From Rhodococcus rhodnii NBRC 100604 (GTDB lineage Bacteria; Actinomycetota; Actinomycetes; Mycobacteriales; Mycobacteriaceae): a stretch of DNA of 64,000 bases. The stretch is taken from contig NZ_BCXD01000006.1 of the NCBI RefSeq assembly GCF_001894925.1, forward strand, positions 186,001 to 250,000, written 5' to 3'. Below, piece after piece: positions 52,889-60,525 of this stretch. Under the pieces are notes generated by a model that was not told where the DNA came from, made no database searches, and saw only the letters and a list, made by a program, of their open reading frames with translations. Position 1 is the stretch's first letter. Each line of letters opens with the position of its first letter. A program made the position numbers and the translations under genes.

Positions 52889-53440
52889 ATGTCCCAGAAC
52901 GCCGAGCCGACCTGGACACCCCCGCAGCATCCCGTCGTCGTCCTCATGGGCGTGTCCGGGTCGGGGAAGTCCACGATCGCACTGCGTCTCGAGGAGGCGA
53001 CCGGCTGGGACTTCCTCGAGGGCGACGACCTGCACCCGCAGGCGAACGTCGACAAGATGGCGTCGGGCACGCCGCTCACGGACGAGGACCGCTGGCCGTG
53101 GCTCGAGGCGATCGCGTCGTGGATCCGGGAGCACACCGCAGCCGGCCGGGCCGCCATCGTCACGTGCTCGGCACTCAAGCGCGCCTACCGCGACATCCTT
53201 CGCGTCGACGACAACGTCGTGTTCGTGTTCCTGCACGGCTCGGTGAACGAGATCGGCACGCGGGTCCGCCACCGCAAGCACCAGTACATGCCGCCGTCGC
53301 TGCTCGATTCGCAGTTCCAGACGCTCGAATCACCCGCGCCGGACGAACACGTCGTGACCGTCGACGTCGATCGCACGCCGCGCGAGATCACCGCGACGAT
53401 CCTCGAGACGCTGCATCAGGATCCCGAGTCTCAGCCCTGA
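52889..53440 (+). CDS. gntK: Gluconokinase
   Basis: The 183-residue protein has the P-loop VLMGVSGSGKSTIALRL (about 19-35), GDDLHPQANVDKMASGTPLTDEDRWPWL and TCSALKRAYRDILR, all diagnostic of thermoresistant-type gluconokinase. It makes 6-phosphogluconate from gluconate and ATP in the cytoplasm. ATG follows GAGGAG. It is in an operon with gntP. Its end overlaps the lipase gene by 10 bp. Confidence 0.96.
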   Translation: MSQNAEPTWTPPQHPVVVLMGVSGSGKSTIALRLEEATGWDFLEGDDLHPQANVDKMASGTPLTDEDRWPWLEAIASWIREHTAAGRAAIVTCSALKRAYRDILRVDDNVVFVFLHGSVNEIGTRVRHRKHQYMPPSLLDSQFQTLESPAPDEHVVTVDVDRTPREITATILETLHQDPESQP

Positions 53441-54282
53441 CCTGCGGCGGGGACGCGGGGGCGCAACCACTCGACGAGGTCGCCGAGCACCGTCTCCTGC
53501 TCGGGTTCGTTGAAGACCTCGTGGTAGAGGCCGTCGTAGATCAGGACGGTGAGATCTTGCGACCCGGCGCCGTCGCGAATCAGTTCCGCCGCCGACACGG
53601 GTGCCAGCGTGTCGTCGCTGCCGTGCTGGACGAGGACGGGAAGCGTGAGCTCGGAGAGCCTCGCCGGGAACGATTCGCTCGCGCGGAGCAGGCCCGCCGC
53701 GATGCCGGCGGGGACGAGCCCGTGGTGTACGAGCGGGTCCTCGCGGTACGCCGTGACGACGGCCGCGTCCCGCGAGACGGCCGCCGCGTCGAGCTTCATG
53801 ACGGGGACGCGCGGGGCGATCGCGCCCAGGACCTTGCCGATCTCGCGCACCGGACGCGGTGTCCCCGTCGTGACGTCGACGGCGGGCCCGGAGAGCATCA
53901 GCGCCTCGAGTTCGCTCTGGTGGTCCAGTGCGTACGAGAGCGCGATCGCGCCACCCATGCTGTGGCCCAGGAGGAATCGCGGTGCGCCGGGATGCTCGCG
54001 TGCGGCGATCGAGAAGAGGGCGCCGACGTCGCGCACGTAGTCGGACCAGTCGCGCAACAGCATTCGCTTGCCGCCGGAGCGGCCGTGACCGCGGTGATCG
54101 AGCGCGTACACCACGAGATCGAGTTCACCGAGCCGGGCGGCGACGTGGTCGTAGCGTCGTGCGTGTTCGCCGAGCCCGTGGCACAGCACCAGGACGCCGC
54201 GCGGCGGGCCGTCGGGCGTCCACACGTCGTAGACGATGCGCGTCGCGTCCGTCGATGTGAAGGCCGCCTCCGTGCGGTTCAT
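53431..54282 (-). CDS. Alpha/beta hydrolase, monoacylglycerol-lipase-like
   Basis: The 283-residue protein has the oxyanion HGLGEHARRY (about 35-44), the nucleophile GHSMGGA (about 106), a later acidic QHGSDDTLAP and the catalytic His in GLYHEVFNEPE. This is the Hydrolase_4 pattern of monoacylglycerol lipases/lysophospholipases. Cytoplasmic or membrane-associated. ATG at 54282 has GAGGAGGG 4-5 bases upstream. It converges on gluconokinase. Confidence 0.92.
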   Translation of the reverse strand: MNRTEAAFTSTDATRIVYDVWTPDGPPRGVLVLCHGLGEHARRYDHVAARLGELDLVVYALDHRGHGRSGGKRMLLRDWSDYVRDVGALFSIAAREHPGAPRFLLGHSMGGAIALSYALDHQSELEALMLSGPAVDVTTGTPRPVREIGKVLGAIAPRVPVMKLDAAAVSRDAAVVTAYREDPLVHHGLVPAGIAAGLLRASESFPARLSELTLPVLVQHGSDDTLAPVSAAELIRDGAGSQDLTVLIYDGLYHEVFNEPEQETVLGDLVEWLRPRVPAAGQG

Positions 54283-54387
54283 CGCACCCTCCTCGTGTCG
54301 TGTGGGTGCATCATGGCACGGGAGTGGTGCGTGACACACCGATCGCGAGAGGCGACGGTCGGAGTCGGGCACATGCACCCGAGACGC

Positions 54388-54424
54388 GACGAAGGCCCGG
54401 AGGCTGAGCCTCCGGGCCTTCGTC
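54388..54424 (-). terminator. Strong hairpin terminator downstream of tRNA-fMet
   Basis: A perfect 17-bp stem (54388-54404 with 54408-54424) and a TGA loop lie 2 bases after the tRNA 3' end. The stem is GC-rich; there is no long T-run on either strand, as is common in actinobacteria. It would end the tRNA transcript and could also stop readthrough from the opposite side. Confidence 0.85.
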
Positions 54425-54426
54425 AG

Positions 54427-54503
54427 TGGTAGCGGGGACAGGATTCGAACCTGCGACCTCTGGGTTATGAGCCCAGCGAGCTACCGAGCTGCTCCACCCC
54501 GCG
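54427..54503 (-). tRNA. Initiator tRNA-fMet (CAT)
   Basis: A 77-base cloverleaf with encoded CCA. The anticodon loop has CTCATAA, giving CAT. The anticodon stem has three consecutive G-C pairs (GGG/CCC) and the first acceptor position is an unpaired C1, both marks of bacterial initiator tRNA. The T-loop reads GGTTCGAATCC. The terminator follows directly. Confidence 0.95.
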
Positions 54504-54560
54504 TTGCGTTCTCCACTGTACACGACGTGACGAGTGGGTGACGCCAGGGTGACGTGGACG

Positions 54561-55406
54561 TCACCGACCTGCAGAGGTGACGGTCTCGGCGATCAGGGAG
54601 GCGAGCACTCCGGGCCCCTCGTCGGGAATCCAGTGCGACAGGCCGCGCAGCGTGACGAACCGGTAGGGCGCATCGACGTAGCGCGCCGTGCGCTCGGGCC
54701 CGGTGGCGTCGATCGCGGCGTCGCCGTCCGACCACACCATCGTCGTCGGGACCCGGACCTTCGCCGTCAGTGCGCGCGGCGACGACAGCATCATGGCGCG
54801 GTACCAGTTGACGGCGCCTCGGACGACGTCGCGATCCGACAGGAGTTCGGCATCGCGCTCGGCTTCGCGAGGGGCCTGCCCGGTGCGGACCAGAACCTTG
54901 CGTGCCAGCGCGGGGCGGGACAGTGCGAGTTCGGGCAGACGCGGGATCTGGAACGCGAGCATGTACCAGGACGACAGTGCCTGGCGCGGGTTCGTCCACG
55001 AGCGCGCCATCGCCGCCGGATGCGGCACCGACACCGCCGTCAGCGAGCGCACGCGATCGGGATGGCCCGCGGCGAGATGCCACGCGACGACCGCGCCCCA
55101 ATCGTGTCCGGCGACATGGGCATTCGGGAGTTCGGCGGCGTCGAGCAGGGCGAGCACGTCTCCGACGAGCGCGCTCGCGCGGTAGTCGCGGATACGCCGC
55201 GGGCGCGCGTCGGGGGAGTAGCCGCGCTGTGTCGGGACGAGCGTGCGGAACCCGGCGTCGTGCAAATGGGCGGCGACGCCGTCCCAGCTACGGGAGTTCT
55301 GCGGGAAGCCGTGCAGCAGGACGACCGGAGTGCCGTCGAGCGGCCCCGAATCGCGCACGTCGAACCGCAGTCCGTCGTGCGTGAACGAATCCGTCCGCTG
55401 TGTCAT
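54561..55406 (-). CDS. Alpha/beta hydrolase, epoxide-hydrolase-like
   Basis: The 281-residue protein has HGFPQNSRSW (oxyanion HGxP), a nucleophile-elbow Asp in GHDWGAVVAW (about 103-112) and the catalytic His in GLSHWIPDEGP near the end. An Asp nucleophile fits soluble epoxide hydrolases or haloalkane dehalogenases; the HGFP motif favours the former. ATG at 55406 is chosen; an ATG ten codons upstream is possible. It stands alone. Confidence 0.88.
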   Translation of the reverse strand: MTQRTDSFTHDGLRFDVRDSGPLDGTPVVLLHGFPQNSRSWDGVAAHLHDAGFRTLVPTQRGYSPDARPRRIRDYRASALVGDVLALLDAAELPNAHVAGHDWGAVVAWHLAAGHPDRVRSLTAVSVPHPAAMARSWTNPRQALSSWYMLAFQIPRLPELALSRPALARKVLVRTGQAPREAERDAELLSDRDVVRGAVNWYRAMMLSSPRALTAKVRVPTTMVWSDGDAAIDATGPERTARYVDAPYRFVTLRGLSHWIPDEGPGVLASLIAETVTSAGR

Positions 55407-55452
55407 CGCCGCTCCGTCTCGCTGTTCGTCCGGCATCGGTCGGCCGATGATG

Positions 55453-56097
55453 TCACGACAGCCGGAACTGGACCATGTCCACGGCGTTCTCGATGGTCTC
55501 CGCGACGGCGCGCATGCGTTCGTCGGCGCCGGGGGCCGCGAGTATCCCCTGCCGATCCGCATCGCCCATCGGCACGTACGAGGCGATCTCGTAGAGCCGT
55601 TCGCCGAGCCCGCCCGTGAACCGCGAGAGCTCCGGTGCCGCAGGAACATCCGAACCCGTCAGATCCGCGAGCCGGCCGAGGAGTCCGTACAGGTGGTCGA
55701 GTCGTTCGACGAGACCGGTCCACTCGTAGCTCGCGAGCGCCGTCCCCGTGTTCTCGTCGTCCCACACCTCGGCTCGCGCAACGGGATACGGGTCGTCGGG
55801 CAGCCACTCGAGGACGCGAATCCGCGAGCGCGTGCGGCAGAACAGTTCGTAACGTCCGTCGCCGGCGCGCACGTGCGCTTCGATCCGGGCGAGAGTGCCG
55901 ACGTCGTAACGCTCGTCGCCACCGCCCACTTCGCTTCCGCGTGCGATGAGGACGACGCCGAAGGTGGGCTCGGCCGGGTTCTCGTCCAGCGCGTCCTCGA
56001 CGAGACGCGCATAGCGTGGCTCGAAGATGTGCAATGGAAGTCGTTGTCCCGGAAGAAAACACGAACCCAGCGGGAACATCGGCAGCCGCTCGATCAC
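55453..56097 (-). CDS. LON peptidase substrate-binding (LON-N) domain protein
   Basis: The 214-residue protein consists of the LON N-terminal domain only: LPMFPLGSCFLPGQRLPLHIFEPRY (about 5-30) and a helical C-terminal half. No ATPase or protease domain is present. Its function is unknown; stand-alone LON-N proteins are widespread in actinobacteria. The GTG start overlaps the DUF309 stop in GTGA, so they are coupled. Confidence 0.9.
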   Translation of the reverse strand: MIERLPMFPLGSCFLPGQRLPLHIFEPRYARLVEDALDENPAEPTFGVVLIARGSEVGGGDERYDVGTLARIEAHVRAGDGRYELFCRTRSRIRVLEWLPDDPYPVARAEVWDDENTGTALASYEWTGLVERLDHLYGLLGRLADLTGSDVPAAPELSRFTGGLGERLYEIASYVPMGDADRQGILAAPGADERMRAVAETIENAVDMVQFRLS

Positions 56098-56567
56098 GGG
56101 AGCCGCAATCGTGGCACGGGCAGCGGGGTCTGCAGCCGGTCGGCATCGATCTCGTACTCGACGTGTTCGAGCCACGTCGTGAGACCTGCGATATCGAGTC
56201 CGTACGGAGGATCGTTCTCGTACAGCCGGATTCGGGAGTGGGCACGGGCGAGCACGGTGCGCGCGCCGGTGACGTTGCCGCGCGCGATGTGCGTGACACC
56301 CACGGCGAGCTGGGCGAGTCCCTGCCACAGATCGCGTTCCTCGGGTGATGCGGCCTTCCAGACGCTCTCGAACACTTCGTGGGCGTGGAAGGGGCGTTCG
56401 TGATCGAGCAGGCGCTGGCCTTCGGTCACCGCCTCGTCGGGGTCGAGTTCGAGATCCTCCGGCATCGGCTCGACGCCGGGAGTGCCGTGCGGAAGCGGGC
56501 GGCCGAGACCGTCGCGCGGCCGCGCGTTGCGGGGCCGGCCGTCGTCGTCGCGATCCCGGTCGGGCAT
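56094..56567 (-). CDS. DUF309 domain protein
   Basis: The 157-residue protein has a charged N-terminal extension of about 45 residues, then the DUF309 helix bundle with HERPFHAHEVFESVWKAASP (about 55-75) and WQGLAQLAVGVTHIARGN. The conserved His/Glu pair suggests metal binding; function unknown. TAGGGT ends 6 bases before the ATG, so it has its own leaderless promoter. It overlaps the LON-N gene by 4 bp. Confidence 0.9.
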   Translation of the reverse strand: MPDRDRDDDGRPRNARPRDGLGRPLPHGTPGVEPMPEDLELDPDEAVTEGQRLLDHERPFHAHEVFESVWKAASPEERDLWQGLAQLAVGVTHIARGNVTGARTVLARAHSRIRLYENDPPYGLDIAGLTTWLEHVEYEIDADRLQTPLPVPRLRLP

Positions 56568-56584
56568 GAACCCACCCTAACGGG

Positions 56585-57352
56585 TCATTGCCATGCCGCC
56601 CGGGGTTCGGCGGGTGCGGCCGCGCCGCGAAGCGCGTTCGCGCAGCGAGTCGTCAGCTCCGCCCGGAGCGTCGATTCGTCTGCGCGTGTCAGCCGGACGA
56701 GATCGTCGCGGACGTACAGGTAGCGCCCGTCACCTGCGACGTCGAGCCACGTGAACTGGTCGCGGCAGGGCTCATCGGCGCCGTCGAACGGTCCGAGCAG
56801 CATCACGTACCCCGCGGCTTCGCGTCGGGCGACGATCCCGGCGAGGACGGGCGCGCCCCGCGAGTACGAGGAACGCAGGACACCCGCGGCGCCGGTCGCG
56901 GTGAGGTCGTCCGGGTGTGCGGTGACTTCGGCAGTCCGGCCGGGCGGGACGTTCGTGAGTCCGTGCAGCAGCGTGCCGGCGAGCCACGACAGGTCGGGGT
57001 CGGTGCGTCCCGACTGCGCCCAGACCGTGACGTCACCGGCGGCGTCGTCACCCTGTTCGACGACGACGACGTGACGCCCACGGATCGCGGCGCGGCGACG
57101 CAGTTCGGGAGTCGTCGCGGTGGGGGAGGCGATGAGCGACACCGACAGTTCGGCGTGGCGGAGGACGTCGATCGCCGACGCGAGCGCGGGGTCGTGGTGC
57201 GACGTCGTCCACGAGTTCAGTGCGCGGTCGATGTGCTGTTGGTCGTCGAGGGTCGCTGCCGATCCTCGGTAGTGCAGCGGATGTGGCACATGATCGAGGC
57301 CGGTGGCGCTCCAGAGGGCCGAGAACTGCTCGGACGTCAACGTCGTGTCCAC
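56585..57352 (-). CDS. EspG-family ESX secretion chaperone
   Basis: The 255-residue protein fits the EspG family, the cytoplasmic chaperones that bind the tips of PPE-type type VII substrates: TLTSEQFSALWSATGLDHVPHPL at the N-terminus and RGRHVVVVEQGDDA, TLLHGLTNVPPGRTAEVTAHP in the middle. The start codon is 3 bp after the stop of the PPE-like gene, so they are probably co-translated and a chaperone-substrate pair. Confidence 0.85.
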   Translation of the reverse strand: MDTTLTSEQFSALWSATGLDHVPHPLHYRGSAATLDDQQHIDRALNSWTTSHHDPALASAIDVLRHAELSVSLIASPTATTPELRRRAAIRGRHVVVVEQGDDAAGDVTVWAQSGRTDPDLSWLAGTLLHGLTNVPPGRTAEVTAHPDDLTATGAAGVLRSSYSRGAPVLAGIVARREAAGYVMLLGPFDGADEPCRDQFTWLDVAGDGRYLYVRDDLVRLTRADESTLRAELTTRCANALRGAAAPAEPRAAWQ

Positions 57353-57355
57353 GGG

Positions 57356-58738
57356 TCAGCCGCCGATCACCGGCGGTGAGACGGGGGCGAGGTCGCCGAC
57401 GAGTTCGTTGCCGTTGTCGACGGTGACGAGGTAACTCGGCGTCTCGTGCTCGGTGTCCTCGGCGCCGTTCGCGCGCGCTCCACCCGGGGCGGCGGCCATC
57501 ATCGGCGCACCCATTCCGATCGGCGGGCGTCCCATGCCGGACTTCACCATGTTCGCGCCTGCGGCTGCAGCGGCACCCGCTGCTGCACCGGGGATCGCGC
57601 CCGCGGCGGCGCCGGGGGCCGGTTCACGTTCGTCGCTCCTGCGCCGCGCCGCGCCGCCCGGTCAGCCGCCACCAGCGAAGCCGCCCCCACCGTTGTGGCC
57701 GCCGGTGCCGTAGATCCCGGCACTGTGGCTCGCGGTGCCGGGCGCTGCGGGGTATGCACCCGCCGTGCCGGCGGCCGTCGACGCCGCGGAAGTGGTGGCA
57801 GAGCCGAAGCCGCCCGCCGATCCACCCGTGGCATTCCCCGAGGAGCTCGCTGCACCTGGGGCGTCGGCACTCGCCGCCTGTGTGGTGGCGTCCTCACCGT
57901 GTGCGCCGTCGCGGGATTCGGAAATGCCGGAAGTGTTTGGCGTAGCGCCGCTTCCACCTCCCGGTGCGCCGCCGCCCGAGCCCTGTCCCCACGCCGGGGA
58001 CCCGGAGGGTGTGCCGGTCGAAGCCGGGGAGACCTCGGTGGGGTGCGGCATGATCGGCACGTCCGTACCGGCGACGGTGTAGCCGGGTGCGTAGATGCTC
58101 GACATGATGCGTCGTGCCTCGTACGTTGCCGCCTGCTTGGCGGTCTCTGCGGCGGCGGCGTCGGTTGCGAGCAGCGGAAGTCGTTGTGGGGGAACGGGGA
58201 TTGCGGGGATCCGAGTCTGGACTGCAGAGGCCGTCACCTCGGCGGCGATGAGCTTGCCGGTGATCTGATCGAGCCCGTCGGACAGTGCCGTGGCGTCCTG
58301 CCGGAGATTCAGCACCGAGGCGACTGCGGCCTGCTGTGCGTCGCCTTCCCAGCCTTCGGTCATCGTGGCGACGAGTGCTGCGAGTTCGGCGGAGATGTCG
58401 GCCTTCGCGGCGATCGATTTGTAGGCGTCCTTGACGGCGCCGATGTCGCCGGAGCGAATGGGCCCGGCCATCGACACGATCTCTTCGAGGGTCATGCCGA
58501 TGAAATTGTCCATGTGCTGGATGTAGGGCGGATCGACCTCGCCGTCGAAGCCGCCGTCGCGGGCGCCCGACGCGTTCAGCCGCCCCTCGACGGCTGCCTC
58601 ACTGTTGAGCAGGTGGGGGTGGAGCTTGACGAAGGTGTTGTCAGGGTCGGGTGCTTGAGCGCGCGCGCCCGGATCCTCGGTGCCCAACAGCCCGAACGGA
58701 AGCGGTGGCATGTCGGCCGCTGGAGTGTCCCCGGACAT
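57356..58738 (-). pseudogene. PPE-like ESX substrate with an in-frame TGA at 57662-57664
   Basis: The first 358 codons encode a PPE-domain-like helical N-terminus (TLEEIVSMAGPIRSGDI, ATMTEGWEGDAQQAAVASVL with a W-x-G turn) and a Gly/Ala/Ser-rich tail. A TGA interrupts at 57662. The same frame then continues open for about 101 codons: an Ala/Gly stretch, GRPPIGMGAPMMAAAPGG and DTEHETPSYLVTVDNGNELV, ending 3 bp before espG. That C-terminus is typical of actinobacterial PPE-like proteins, so the TGA is a nonsense change or an error. The truncated product might still fold. Confidence 0.78.
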
Positions 58739-58834
58739 GTGCGATTCCCCCTGGTCGTCGGGCCCTCTCCCCGTGCCCGCTTCGCCCGATGCTACTGCAC
58801 GTCACAGACAGCCGCGCTCGGGCGGTTGCGGTGT

Positions 58835-59407
58835 TCAGCGCGGCGCGTTCATCGCGTCGAGGATGATCTCGACGGTCTCGTCCATACCCGCGCATCGCTG
58901 TTCCGGCGTAGCGCCACCGGTCATCAGATTCTGGTCCAAGCGGTTGATGAGCACTGCTCCGAATTCGGTTGCGACGATGTCGGCGCACTCGTCTGGCATG
59001 TCGGGGTCGATCAATCTGATCGCCTCTGAACCGGCCACTGGTATCGACGTGGTGTGCTCCGAGAACCTTTCGCGTTGTTCGTCGGCGGTGAAATTGCTCG
59101 ACAGCACAGTGATCCGATACTGGCGTGGATCCGTCTTCCACATGCAGCCGAGGGTCGTGTACGAGTCGGCGAGGAAATCGGTGCTCTCCTTGGTGCCAGG
59201 GTCGTAACCTGCGCTGCGCATGACTTCGTCGCCCAGGTGGTGACACGGATCGAAGGTGACGTGAGGGCGATCCGACATGTCGACATGCCGAGGCGCTTCC
59301 GTGGTGGTGGGTGTCTCGATATCAACCGCGTCTGGCGTACTGCTGCAAGCGATGGGCAGAGACGCCAGGGCGGCGATCGCACCAGCGCGCAGGACTGAGC
59401 GAATCAT
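58835..59407 (-). CDS. DUF3558-family lipoprotein
   Basis: The 190-residue protein has a lipoprotein signal peptide with the lipobox LPIAC (Cys about 21), an acidic/Thr linker and a DUF3558 domain (HVTFDPCHHLGDEVMRSAGYDP and a second Cys pair GCMW/RCAG). This family is common beside ESX genes. The ATG overlaps the stop of the upstream gene in ATGA. It would be anchored on the outer face of the membrane. Function unknown. Confidence 0.88.
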   Translation of the reverse strand: MIRSVLRAGAIAALASLPIACSSTPDAVDIETPTTTEAPRHVDMSDRPHVTFDPCHHLGDEVMRSAGYDPGTKESTDFLADSYTTLGCMWKTDPRQYRITVLSSNFTADEQRERFSEHTTSIPVAGSEAIRLIDPDMPDECADIVATEFGAVLINRLDQNLMTGGATPEQRCAGMDETVEIILDAMNAPR

Positions 59408-59724
59408 GACACCCGGCTCCCTGAAATGCTCCGAAGCTTGGTGCTTACGCTGCTGTCGGTATCGGCATACGCTTCGCCACCTGCGACGAAGGCTTCACGC
59501 ATTGCGGTGACGGCGTCGATGAACCGGTCCAAGCATTCGCTCGTTTCGTTAGCTTTGGCGTTGTATCCAGCTGCCAGCTGATGGCTCGACACGAAGCCTC
59601 CGAAGGCACTTCCGATTTCGAGAGTTCGGGTCAGCGAGCGTGCGTCAACGAGCTTGTCGAGCATGTCGTCGCAGTGTGCGACGCATTTCTCGATGGTTCC
59701 TTCGTCGAGTCGTACTACAGCCAT
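59404..59724 (-). CDS. Small EspC-like putative ESX effector with YxxxD signal
   Basis: The 106-residue all-helical protein ends with GGEAYADTDSSVSTKL. YADTD matches the C-terminal YxxxD/E signal of type VII secretion substrates such as EspC and PE proteins. Length and two-helix pattern fit the WXG100/EspC-like class, but there is no clear WXG. It is the first gene of the run: this gene, DUF3558, PPE-like, EspG. No EsxA/EsxB or EccC is in the window, so secretion would need a system encoded elsewhere. Confidence 0.7.
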   Translation of the reverse strand: MAVVRLDEGTIEKCVAHCDDMLDKLVDARSLTRTLEIGSAFGGFVSSHQLAAGYNAKANETSECLDRFIDAVTAMREAFVAGGEAYADTDSSVSTKLRSISGSRVS

Positions 59725-59758
59725 CGGTGCCTCCCCTGTGCCTCGGCCGTTCGGCCGC

Positions 59759-60361
59759 TCAGCCTAGCGTGGCGGGTTCGGCACCGACGAGTCTGGTGGC
59801 GAGGTCGGCATACAGCGTCGCGACGGCGTCGGGGTCCGTGTACGCGCCCGCCGGGAACCATCGGCACACGTCGACGCACAGCGACATCAGGGCGAGGGTC
59901 ACGCCCTCGGCATCGGGGGAATCGAAATCGCCTGTCGTGATTCCCTTCTCGACGACGCTGCGGAAGAGCGCGGTGATGGATCGACGCACCTCGACCACGG
60001 TGAGGTAGTGCTCGGGGGTCAGCGCGCCGAGCTCGTACTGGACGACCTTGGCGAGGGCGTGATGCGCCGCCTGCCATCGCGTGAATGCCGCGATGAGCGA
60101 TCGCAACCGGACGACGGGCTGTTCGCCGGGGAGATCCGACTCGGCGAGCACCTCCTGCGTCTCGCGGTGTCCCTCGTAGCTGATCGCGAAGAGGAGTTCT
60201 TCCTTCGACCGATAGTGCGGGTACATCGCCGCGGGGCTCAGGTCGAGGCGGGCGGCGATCTGACGCGTCGTCGTCCCGCCGTAGCCGTGTTCGGCGAATT
60301 CGGCGACGGCCGCCGCACGAATGCGCGCCGCGGCCTTCGACCTGCTCATCTCGGGTTCCAT
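59759..60361 (-). CDS. TetR-family transcriptional regulator of the acyl-CoA dehydrogenase operon
   Basis: The 200-residue protein has a TetR helix-turn-helix: GYGGTTTRQIAARLDLSPAAMYPHYRSKEELLFA (about 28-61; AAMYPHY is common in actinobacterial fatty-acid regulators). It is divergent from the acyl-CoA dehydrogenase and faces twin palindromes at 60439-60471. It probably represses both directions and responds to an acyl-CoA. ATG at 60361 is chosen; GTG 60382 and ATG 60349 are possible. Confidence 0.88.
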   Translation of the reverse strand: MEPEMSRSKAAARIRAAAVAEFAEHGYGGTTTRQIAARLDLSPAAMYPHYRSKEELLFAISYEGHRETQEVLAESDLPGEQPVVRLRSLIAAFTRWQAAHHALAKVVQYELGALTPEHYLTVVEVRRSITALFRSVVEKGITTGDFDSPDAEGVTLALMSLCVDVCRWFPAGAYTDPDAVATLYADLATRLVGAEPATLG

Positions 60362-60438
60362 CGCGCCATCAGTCCTCTCCACGCATGCGCCGGCCTCGGT
60401 CGGCGACTGTTGACAGGAGGGTCGGTCGCGTCTCAGTA

Positions 60439-60471
60439 TAAGCACACGCTTAGAAAATAAGCAGGTGCTTA
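60439..60471. promoter_or_regulatory. Twin operators between the TetR gene and the acyl-CoA dehydrogenase gene
   Basis: Two 14-bp palindromes, TAAGCACACGCTTA (60439-60452) and TAAGCAGGTGCTTA (60458-60471), share the pattern TAAGCr-nn-yGCTTA and are centred 19 bp apart, roughly two helical turns. They lie in the 164-bp divergent gap, 54 bp before the dehydrogenase ATG. This arrangement fits two TetR dimers on one DNA face. Confidence 0.75.
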
Positions 60472-60525
60472 CAACGGCCCGCGGCTCGGCTCGCTGCCGG
60501 GCGACCCACGACGAAGGAGCGATCG

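Noticed and set aside
54311-54523. A 70-codon minus-strand frame across the tRNA and terminator
   Set aside because: It lies on top of a complete tRNA gene and a perfect hairpin; no protein features.
57662-57664. Selenocysteine at the in-frame TGA
   Set aside because: The context is a Gly-rich low-complexity tail with no redox motif, and no selenocysteine-insertion hairpin or sel gene was seen.
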